A stretch of 36,030 nucleotides of DNA from Dissophora ornata (lineage: Eukaryota; Mortierellomycota; Mortierellomycetes; Mortierellales; Mortierellaceae): NCBI GenBank assembly GCA_025201705.1, contig MU616862.1, forward strand, positions 1 through 36,030. The letters are read 5' to 3'. Every line of letters starts with the position of its first letter. The first letter of the stretch is position 1. Of the stretch, positions 1 through 8,468 are shown piece by piece. The notes under the pieces are model-generated. The model was not told the origin of the DNA, made no database searches, and saw only the letters and a list, made by a program, of their open reading frames with translations. The position numbers and the translations under genes were made by a program.

Positions 1-420
1 AACCTCGTCGAAAGCTGGCATAAAACTCTCAAGAAACATCATCTAGGAAGCCAGCGCAATGTTCGTGCAGATTTCCTCATCTACATTTTACAAGGGGCTG
101 TCAATACTGATTTCCAAGTCACCTACTACAAGATCAAGAAGGGGCTCCTACCTTTTGCGCTGTCAGGATATGACAAGAAGAGGAAGGCCAAGGCGATGGC
201 ATTGGATATCGAAACCGCGAAGAGTTTACTAACAGAAAAATTGGAAGAGAGCAAGGTTCGCGCTTCTCTTGCGGCAATATCCTGTTTCGAACAAAACTGC
301 AGTGCTAGCTCATAATCTGTTGTTATATAGTCGATGATCTTTACAGAATCGTGCCCGTCCTTGGAAATCAGCTCTTTTCTTTGGTCAAGCCAACCGCGGT
401 GTTTAAACATCGGTTGGTAG
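1..420 (+). CDS. C-terminal fragment of a MULE-type transposase (partial, probably decaying)
   Basis: The frame is open from base 1, so the N-terminal part lies left of the window. It begins NLVESWHKTLKKHHLGSQRN, matching the segment after the catalytic domain in MULE-like transposases of early-diverging fungi (asparagine, the VESWH motif, then a basic helix). Read straight through, it stops at 313-315. A GT...AG intron at 256-330 keeps the frame and extends the protein to a stop at 418-420. The extra exon has a Cys near its start and another near its end, spaced roughly like a SWIM zinc finger (CxC...CxH), but the second Cys of the pair and the His are missing. This suggests a worn copy. The family call is from pattern recognition; no terminal inverted repeat was found. 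Confidence 0.6.
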
Positions 421-671
421 ACGGCTTTCTAGCTGACAGCTAAATTTAAAAAACTTCAGCTGCGTCGCACTCGTCGTTGGTGGGCTCGTGGAAATTGTTG
501 CTGGTACCGCTGGTGGCGACTGTGGTTGGTGTGGTAGTTGCAGCGCCAATGCCGGAACCAATCTAGGAAAGAAGCGCACTTGCTCCAACCATGAATGCCT
601 GACCAAGATCCAGCCCGAGTACCTTGACCATCTTTGGTTCGCATGTTCAAAGGCTTTGTTTCCTACAGTAA

Positions 672-1198
672 TTATTCCCAAGCTGGACTCATATTCATAT
701 TTGGCGAAAGCAGGATATCGAAGGCGACTCTTGCCTTTTCACAGAGGTCCAACGATCCCCGGCGATAGTACTTGCGTAGTTCTGTTGCGATTTTGTGAGG
801 CGTCAGTCTCTAGTAGCGCGGTGGCATCGTATGTTGGCCCAGGGTTCTTGTCCTGTCTCTTGAATCCAAACTCGTATGCTCTGGAGACAAATCGACTGAC
901 TGCCCTTTCAATCTTGGATTTTCTGAAAGGCTTGCCGCTGTGCAGGTGACGCGAGAAAACTGAGTTGGTCCCGAAACTTCGGTCGGGTTCCGGCCTGTCC
1001 AGTGTCCGCCTGATCATATTCCTCGACCTCGTCTTCTTCAGTCTCGCCTCCCTCTGTCTGTCTGATATTGAGGCGAGGACAAATGAAGTCCAATCTCACG
1101 GTCCTCTTCTTGACACAACGCCATTGATGAAAAGACCGATGCTCTGCTGGCACATTCGTTTGGTAACTGCAGCTGCGCGAACGGCGTGCTGGATGCAT
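672..1198 (-). pseudogene. decayed minus-strand coding remnant of unknown family
   Basis: On the minus strand, protein-like sequence moves between frames. An acidic stretch (GETEEDEVEEYDQADTGQ, about 1050-1000) continues as a basic, aromatic stretch in a second frame (KSKIERAVSRFVSRAYEFGF, about 930-870). It then shifts to a third frame reading TPHKIATELRKYYRRGSLDL and ends PNMNMSPAWE at a TAA at 672-674. Each part looks like coding sequence, but stops and frame shifts separate them, so no intact protein can be made. I do not recognise the family. With a transposase tail 250 bases away, a dead transposon gene is possible but unproven. Confidence 0.3.
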
Positions 1199-2038
1199 GC
1201 CATAAGTTCGAGCGCAAGATCAGAGTCAGCTCGACGAATGTTTGCCCAATTTCCAAAGTGAGCTACGCTTTTCTCATATCCTGGATGGCGACGTCTCTCC
1301 TGGTTTCTGTTGGCTCTCTACTGACCCTGTTTGGCTTGTTTTTGACAGCGCAGGAGTGTTTGTGGAGTATATGGCGTGGTAGCGGTTCAGTGGAGAAGGC
1401 TCTACCGTCATCCAGTAATGAGCAACTGTAGGTAAGAGACATGAAACAAATACACCTCTTCCTTTTGGCTTTGCAGTCCTGTTCATGCCCTGATTACATC
1501 AAACGCATAAACATCTCCATCTCGTCGTGCGAATTTGCAGTGACTTTGAGATCAAATACAACCCTGATCAGGCGCTGGCAGACACCACGAACAACGCAGA
1601 AGATCTGCAATGTACATCATATTTTTTTACCATTACTCACAACACCGATCAGTGCCTTACGCTCTGTTATGACCTTCTTGGTGTTCAGCTCTCGTTGCCT
1701 GTAGTTGGAGCGACAAATGTGGCGTTCAAGAGCACTTCTTGAGGTTCTTGAGGCTCTTGGGGTAATACAGGATCACCGCCATATTTGATTTCCAGGTCAA
1801 TGTAGACCTTCCACGCAAAGAGTAGAAACCGAAATTGTGCAGTTTCAAGACAAGACGCGTTCAGCACCGCGCTTCTCAAACGCAGCTCTATCTTGGGTAG
1901 ACCAGACACTCACGCAGTAAATCCTTTCACGCAACATTCAGTTAATCAAGTCTCCTACGCTTACATCAAGTGTATAGAAAGAAAATGCCTACTTGTTTTA
2001 ATGTGACTGATTACATGCGCTTTAAAATGTGTGAGTGT

Positions 2039-2060
2039 GAGAGAGAGAGAGAGAGAGAGA
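2039..2060. repeat. (GA)11 microsatellite
   Basis: Eleven perfect GA units followed by an imperfect A/G-rich stretch to about 2095. It lies 125 bases beyond the stop codon of UTP5, in its probable 3' flank. Confidence 0.9.
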
Positions 2061-2183
2061 AAAGACAGAGAAAGAACGAAAGAGAGACGGAAAAATGTTG
2101 CTCGTGTATGTGTGTGCGTATGAGTGTGATGGAGCACGTTCTATCTAGAGAGGAAATGAACAAACGAAACAAACGCGTCGCGT

Positions 2184-4618
2184 TTACTCTTCATCCTCAG
2201 AGTCCTCTTCGTCGTCGTCGTCCGACATTTCAGACTCGAGCTCCTCCTCGTCTGTCTCTCCGATCTATTATTATCAGAGTTGTAAAGAATAAAAAGCAAA
2301 GAAAAAAAGGGTCAGTGAAAACAGTCCAGACAGTAATAAGCTGGATGCATTGTATCAATCGCAGACACTTCTGTTACCTCTTCCTCGTCGAATGCATCTG
2401 CCTCGCCAACGAGATCATCGTCCTCGTCATCATCCTCCATATCCAAGTCCAGATCTTCACCCTCATCATCATCCTCATCCTCCACATATACCGTCGTTGC
2501 CTCGTTGGTTGTATCTTCAGCCTCGTATTGCTGTCTCATCTCGATCTGGCTCATCACCAGATCAAGACGTCCGTGGAGGTTCAACAGCTTCTGGAACACA
2601 GAAACACGCGAATCCAGAGTCTGGTAAAAGTTTGACAACTTCTTGATCAGATCTGGAACTGTCATCAGATACGCAGTGTGGATCAACAAGACAGCCTTAA
2701 TCCACTCCAACAATGCCTCTCCACGGTTGGGCTTCTGCTGGAACTTGTGAATAACCTGGGTCAAGAATGGAACCACATAGGCCGTAGGGAGACGGCGGAC
2801 TGTGTTCCTGATAACTTCCACGTTGTTAAAGGTCAAACAAGCCTCCAGAAGCTGCAGATCATTCGAGTGCAGAGCCTGGATCAGCATCTGCTGCAACGAG
2901 TTGGCCTTGGGTGTTGAGTATTTGTTTTTGCTTCCTGCAGTCTGTTTTGATTTCTTGCCTGATGAGTTTGTTGTTGACTCCTCCACGGCCAGATCCTGAA
3001 GTTTCTCCTCCATGGTGCGGCCCTCCAGCTCGGCTGCGTCCTTAGCGCCGCCTTCTTCGTCTTCGCTCTCTTCACCGTCATGCTCCTGCTCGCCCAGACC
3101 TGGCGTTGGCAATGCGAAGTCCGATGTACCAACCACTGTTACTGCGCTTTCATCGTATGCCTTTTTGGTTGCCTTCAGGCTATTAGCAGCCTGAGCAGAC
3201 TCGTCCATCAAGAATCCCGTGACGGGTGCGCGAGTCATGATCAACTCCTTCTCCTTTAATGAGCCATCTTCGTTCTGGAACTCAACCTTCTCAAAGACGG
3301 GCTTGATGGTCGATCCACGGGCCAAGATCATCTGTCCCTGGGGTGTGAAGATTCCTGCCAAGAGCGGGATCACAGCCTTGTCTCCACGAGATGACTCCAC
3401 TTTAACCAGGCAATCACAAGCGCGTGTGGTGTAACGCTTCTTCTTGTTTGCCTTGGCACTGCTGCTGGATGTGCCGCTGGCGTTTTGTGCATTCTGCCAA
3501 AGACCGGCAGTACCTTCCTCTGAAATGGCCAAAACTGCGTTGTTGGGTGAGATGTCGACGTGCGAAACTGTGTTATCCAAAGTCAAGGCTATTATTGTAT
3601 CCATATAGTGCGAAATATGATTGTCAGTAACCTTAGTCGCCCGTGTTAGCAAAGGCTATAGGAGAGATGTGAAATGGCTTACCTGTGATGTTTCCCTCCT
3701 GCTGGTTATCGCGGGTGCAGTCCCAGAGATTGATGAATCTGTCCTGCTCGGCGGTCGAGGCCAAGAACTTGTCATTGGCAGAAAAGACGACGTTTGTGAT
3801 GGCGCTGGCATGTCCTGTGAAGTTCTTAATCACCTCCTGAGACTCAACATCCCAGAGCTTCATGCTGTGTCCTGCCGTCAGAATCATATTCTCTTCGTGA
3901 TTGAGCTGAATCTTCTTGACAGCCTTGGTATCGGCATGAAACTTGCTCATTTCCGCGCCTTGCACAATGTCCCACTCGATGATCAATCCATCCTCGCCTG
4001 CAGAGTAGCCACGGGTACCATTCTTGGAGAAGCAGAAATCGTTAACCTTTCCGGTGTGCGATCCAGAAAGCTCGTGAATGGCTCGGCCATGGGCCAGGGA
4101 ATAGATTGAAATGTGTCCATTGGTGTGACCGAGAGCGAGCACAGGGCTATTAGCGCTACCCAGGGACGATTTCCTCTTCTTCTTTGCAGCCTAATTCGTC
4201 AAAAAATTGAGAATATCCGTTAGCGCTGCAATCGGATCAGACTCTACGTGGTATCCCTTCGTCCAAAGTCGAATTGGCTTTGCGCGTCGTTCATTTGCTC
4301 AAAGAGTGCTTCGAACAGTTGCATAGCAAGAGCACATGAATCAAACATGAAATATAAACATACTCCGGTTTCTGTAATGGTTCCCCAGCGGATACAAGTC
4401 CACTTGCCGTCGCCTTCCTTTTGCTCGTAGTCGTTCTTAATAGTTCCGGTGGCGGTGTCGAAGATGCGGAGACGGTAGTGATCTGCACCTGGTGTAACGA
4501 TGCAGTAGCTGTCGCCACCATTGGGAGAGAATGAGGAGTGGACGATGACTGCGTTCGAAATATGGTCTGGGTTCTGGAGTGAGCCAAAGCTCGTCTTTGC
4601 GGCCGTCGCTTTCACCAT
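2184..4618 (-). CDS. UTP5: UTP5/WDR43, WD40 and Utp12-domain subunit of the small-subunit processome
   Basis: Four exons (4618-4364, 4190-3683, 3588-2378, 2264-2184) give 684 residues, close to WDR43 proteins. The first ~440 residues are WD40 repeats (for example IIEWD at the end of one blade and SMKLWD in the next). Residues ~484-600 match the Utp12 domain (IRNTVRRLP, LLEWIKAVLLIHTAYL). The last ~85 residues are strongly acidic. Utp5 belongs to the t-UTP complex, which binds nascent pre-rRNA in the nucleolus and is needed for 18S processing. I chose the ATG at 4618 (MVKATAAKTS), which has A at -3, over the upstream in-frame ATG at 4654. Introns 4191-4363, 3589-3682 and 2265-2377 all keep phase; the second uses an ATAATAG acceptor chosen because it alone keeps the frame. 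Divergent from THOC7, with 343 bases between the start codons. Confidence 0.93.
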
Positions 4619-4961
4619 TGTATGTATATGTATGCTTCGAAACAGGAGGGTCAAAGCGAATAAAGATAGGGCAATTCGAGGGTGGAGGAAGGGATGGAAA
4701 GAAGGACTCTTGGAAAAAAAAAAAAGACCTGGACTCCAGAAGCGACTAACGACTTAGAGAAAGTTGGAGTAAAGGGAAAAAAAAAAAAAATGCCAACTCA
4801 CATAAACAAAAGCCACAGTACAACACAAGGCATGCACGTGATATATCACCTATATTGGCGATGCCCGTCTCGACTTGCATGGCATCTCCATCAAGACTTG
4901 CTCCTCACGTCCGACTGGAATCTGCACTCTCAACCGGCCTGCATCCCAGCACTCGTCAACA
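4619..4961. promoter_or_regulatory. shared UTP5/THOC7 divergent promoter
   Basis: The 343 bases between two divergent start codons must hold both promoters. Visible elements are two poly(dA) tracts (12 A at 4714-4725 and 14 A at 4777-4790), of the kind that exclude nucleosomes in fungal promoters; a CACGTG E-box at 4835-4840; and an overlapping 12-bp palindrome, GTGATATATCAC, at 4838-4849. No clear TATA box is seen. That these elements act is inference. Confidence 0.6.
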
Positions 4962-6198
4962 ATGGACCGCGATGGTACGTATTAAACGCAATGCTTCGCC
5001 GTCTGGAATGCAGCCCGTAATGCTCGCTACACGAGTGCCCTGTTTGCTCCACACGCCTAACTGCCTTGGATATGTCGAATAGAACAAATCATCAGAGCAC
5101 GATTGAGTATCAATGAGAGGCCGCTGAGACGCCTAATAAGTCGCTTTTACAAATGGTCGACATCGCTATCAACGGCTACGCCTGAAGAAATGTACGTAAG
5201 GAAAGAAGAGATGGCAGAATCACACCTCCTGTCAGCACGCGAATTGTCCCATTTTGGATAGATCGAGTCCATTCTAACGACACCCAACCTTGCTTCTACT
5301 TTGTTCGTGTGCTATCATTGTCCATGATAGTGAGGATGGCCTTCAAACCTTCCTGCTTGAGGTCTCTCAGTTCCAAGTGGGGCTCTCCAGATCAAAGCTT
5401 ATCGCCGAAATGGCAGAGCGGGAACACCATCACTATGATAAAGAACAGCACATTATCGAGGAGAACATTAAGGTGTCAGAGGAGGAACTCAAGGTCCTCG
5501 CAGTCAGGCTTGAGGAGGCTAAACAGGAGCGCGCCAACAAAATTCAATACGATATTATTGCTGCCGAGGTGTCAAAGTTTCCAAGCAGAGAATCCAACCA
5601 ACAAAGTATCGCTGACTTGAAGGCTGAGATCCTGGAGCTGGAGAAGGAGGCTGTTCAACAGAGTGAGGCTATGGACAAGCGAAAGAAGCAGTTCTTTACA
5701 GCGCTGATGTGTCTCCAGAGCATCCAAGAGTCGATCGAGGAAGATCAGCGCGAGGAAGCAAAGAGGCTGTTTCATAAAAGAGCATCACACGATGACGATG
5801 GTTCTGGTGATGAGGATGAAGAGGAAGGCTTTGTGGAGAGCATGGAAGGCGTTGCCCCAACAGCTTCCACTCCTACCCTGTCTGTTTTCGTAAACGGTGC
5901 AGAACGGAATTCACCACAGGATGGACTGCTGGCAGCGAGCATCAAAAGTGCTGGGTCTGCGAGCCCGGCATTGAGCGCCTCTCAAACCCCTGGAGGAGCT
6001 AACGGAGGGGTAGCAGAGGAGGACAGAAGCATGTTTGCAGCGAATCTTCCGCATAGCCAATCGGCAGGATCACTGGGCGCGACGCCTGTAGGGACGCCCG
6101 GGAGAGCCCACCACCATCCATCTCCGACACCGTCATCGCGGTCCTTAACAGGCACACCCAACCCAGACTCGAATATGAACGTGGACATGTTCCTGTAG
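4962..6198 (+). CDS. THOC7: THO complex subunit 7 (Tho7/Mft1 family)
   Basis: Three exons (4962-4974, 5083-5191, 5331-6198) give 329 residues. The first coding exon is only 13 bases (MDRD and one base). The product starts MDRDEQIIRARLSINERPLR, then RLISRFYKWSTSL, the typical Tho7 N terminus, followed by a long Glu/Lys-rich coiled coil (residues ~60-165) and KKQFFTALMCLQSIQESIEE, the conserved end of the domain. THO couples transcription to mRNA packaging and export. Both introns start GTACGT, and the third-exon acceptor was fixed by phase. The tail after about residue 165 is acidic, then Ser/Pro/Gly/Ala-rich and low in complexity, making this protein about 120 residues longer than metazoan THOC7. 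A polyadenylation signal follows at 6208. Confidence 0.9.
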
Positions 6199-7261
6199 TA
6201 ATTGTAAAATAAATCAATCGAAAACAACACATCTTCACAAAGAGTGTGTTTCCAATCTCGCTTCTTTTTCCCCAGTCGTCCGTCTTCCTGTGTTGAGATG
6301 GTGGTGGTGGCCCTCTTTCGGCATCCAGGGGGGCACTGGACCTGAATCAACGTTTTTTTTGTAGTTGGCGCCAGACCTTGCCCAGTCGACTGGGCTTGCA
6401 GATATTAAAAGAACCTATTTCCTAAGGTCTTTTTGGCGTTTCGGGTCCCGCCAACTCATCCACGGAGGCCAACCTAGTAAAAATCAAGTCCCATATCACG
6501 ACTGGCTAAAAGCGACCGCAACTTATTTGTTTCTTTCCTCAAGTCGGCTGAAAATTCAGTCGACCAAAACCCCTACCTGGACCTGAGCCTGGATCTGAAT
6601 CTAAATCGTCAGCATACTCTTCCTGGAAACATGGCAGGACAAGGATATCTGGACAGTCCCTTGCTGCCAGAATTATTTGCAAAATATGTAAGTCAGAAAT
6701 CAATCATTTACGCGAGTAAAGCTTGGTATTTTTTTTGGATGTTAAAAAATGTTTCTTCAACCATTGCCTTCTGAGATCTTCCGCTTGACCCCCAGAAAGA
6801 AATTTGATCTTGCTGTAAACGAGTTAATGTGCTTGTGGCGCCAGTGGTATTTGATCTCTACTCAGATTCGGATAGACGCTCTTGACCTAAATCCCTCTGT
6901 CTGCATACATGTTTCACTGGCCAATCATTTCGCGTGGTCGGCCTCGTTTTTCCTCGGTCAGTAGTTGCATGTAGACGGGAAGTGGTGCATCGAGATCCTG
7001 AGGTTTCTTCTCATAAAAGGAGCGCGAGTTTCCTTGCGAACAGTAGAGCCACTCAAACGCGTTTCTCTCCAGGGCCCAGAAAGCTCGGGACTCGTCGTAA
7101 TAGAAGGCCCTTTCACATGGTCGATGGCGCCGGTGTTACACTTCCAAGAAGTGCCTTGGTGCACGCTTTCTCTCAATTCGGTGACGTGTTATAAGCGCTT
7201 TCTATATATTGATCTCTCTCTGATCGCTCTCTTTTTTTTTTTTTCAAAACTATACGGCATC
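6199..7261. other. intergenic region between THOC7 and CCDC12
   Basis: About 1.06 kb with no recognisable complete gene. It contains the THOC7 polyadenylation signal, a perfect 16-bp palindrome at 6380-6395, and at 6631-6687 an exon-like start (ATG with 19 codons ending in a perfect GTAAGT donor) for which I could not find a convincing continuation. The last ~70 bases before CCDC12 are T-rich and look like its core promoter or 5' UTR. Confidence 0.5.
6208..6213 (+). terminator. polyadenylation signal of THOC7
   Basis: AATAAA ten bases after the THOC7 stop codon, followed by T-rich sequence. Very close to the stop, so the 3' UTR may be short. Confidence 0.55.
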
Positions 7262-8099
7262 ATGGACGAATCAAGTAAAAAGAGAAAGGAGAGACTTGAA
7301 CAGCTCAGGAAGAGGAAACTTGAATCAACCACCAATGGTGACAAGGATGTGAGGTAAAGTAATGTCCAGGATTCCGGTGAATTACTCCGACTGGACTGCA
7401 GGGACTCTGTTGGATATTTGGGCGAGCCTGGAAGAACCGTTGCTGTGACAAAACAACGAGTATTCAAAGTATCAGGGATCTTTGCAGAGAGGACGTTAAT
7501 GGGACTGACGTTGCAAGAGTGTTTACAGGGGAAGCTGCCAGAGTCGTACGAAGCACGCTATGTCAGAACCTTCAATCAGGAAACGGGGTCGCAACGGACT
7601 ATCTGGCATGGCATCGGTGGGACGGCCATTATCCTTGAGACTAAAACGGATCTCCTCTGCTTGTTTACGTTCTCTTTAGTTTGTCGTTCCGCAACTACAC
7701 ACCGATCAACAATGACTTGAAAGCAGACGACTCTAAGATCACCACCCCAGCAGATATTGGCGACACCGTCGAGAAAAAGATGGAAGGCGTTGTAGAAAAG
7801 GTCATAGAAGAGGAGGACGCCAAGCGAGCCAAGGATATCGTAAGTTTTTTTTTTCTTTTTGTTTTCTCCTAGTTCTTTACTTATAACTACCCGCCACTTT
7901 TTGAGTATTGGAGTTATTCACCAGGAAGACGCTCTGTGATTTGCTTTTTTAGGATATTTTCAACCTGGCACCAAAGAAACCAAACTGGGACCTGAAGCGC
8001 GATATTGAACCAAAGTTGCTCAAGCTCGAAAAGAGAACTAGGGCGGCAGTGATTGAACTCATTCGGCGAGAACGACCTAATGATCTGAGCATGGCATAG
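7262..8099 (+). CDS. CCDC12: CCDC12/Cwf18 spliceosome component
   Basis: Three exons (7262-7353, 7680-7839, 7953-8099) give 132 residues. The N terminus is a basic helix (KKRKERLEQLRKRKLE). The middle has LSFRNYTPIN, matching the conserved R-NY-P motif. The C terminus reads FNLAPKKPNWDLKRDIEPKL followed by RTRAAVIELIRRER, the diagnostic end of the cwf18 family. Cwf18 is part of the Prp19/NTC-associated spliceosome in fission yeast and human B-act complexes. Introns 7354-7679 and 7840-7952 keep phase. The first is 326 bases, the longer of the two, and is open over much of its length in another frame. Converges on ADE4, whose stop lies 370 bases downstream. Confidence 0.92.
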
Positions 8100-8468
8100 G
8101 GGAATCAGGCGTCGCCACAGATACCGGAACATTGTACCATATTATACACCGCAATAAAAAAAACCCCCTCTCTCGAGAATCAACGTGTTGGATATTATAC
8201 AGCTTTATGAATATATGTAGTGTTGGTCTATGGATGGACGGAAGAGGGAAACGCTTTAAATGGGCAAAGGGCAACAGGTTGAAGAAATGTAAAGAAGGTT
8301 GAAAGTGCATGACTTGAGGACGACCTTCCAGGAGTAACTCTATTACGGCGTCGCTCTTAAAAGTGGTCCCCCCGTCATGTTGTGCATAATATCTAGGAAG
8401 ACTTTTTTGCTGCTGTTGTGGAAATTAATTACATGGAAAGAGGAGATGTGAGGGAGACAGCAGGAGCA
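8100..8468. other. convergent 3' region of CCDC12 and ADE4
   Basis: These 369 bases separate the stop codons of two converging genes and contain both 3' UTRs. The CCDC12 polyadenylation signal at 8153 is the only element I can name. No AATAAA is seen on the minus strand for ADE4, which presumably uses a weaker variant. Confidence 0.6.
8153..8158 (+). terminator. polyadenylation signal of CCDC12
   Basis: AATAAA running into an A tract, 54 bases beyond the CCDC12 stop codon. Confidence 0.6.

Larger units (their letters stand above)
421..2183. other. gene-poor region left of UTP5
   Basis: About 1.76 kb without an intact recognisable gene. It contains the minus-strand coding remnant entered separately (672-1198) and, close to UTP5, a GA microsatellite. 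Other open frames here (for example plus 488-949 and 965-1261) are short, match no family I know and overlap the remnant on the opposite strand. The right-hand 120 bases are probably the 3' UTR of UTP5. The neighbouring transposase tail suggests an old insertion site. Confidence 0.5.

Noticed and set aside
3589..3682. Alternative acceptor GACTAAG at about 3646 for the second UTP5 intron
   Set aside because: It follows a good TGCTAAC branch site, but using it shifts the frame and gives an early stop; the ATAATAG acceptor keeps the WD40 frame.
3621..4109. 162-codon plus-strand open frame
   Set aside because: Antisense shadow of the WD40 part of UTP5.
4619..4654. Upstream in-frame ATG for UTP5 at 4654
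   Set aside because: It would add MTLLFRSIHIHT before MVKATAAKTS; the inner ATG has good context and fits the family start better, though the upstream one cannot be excluded.
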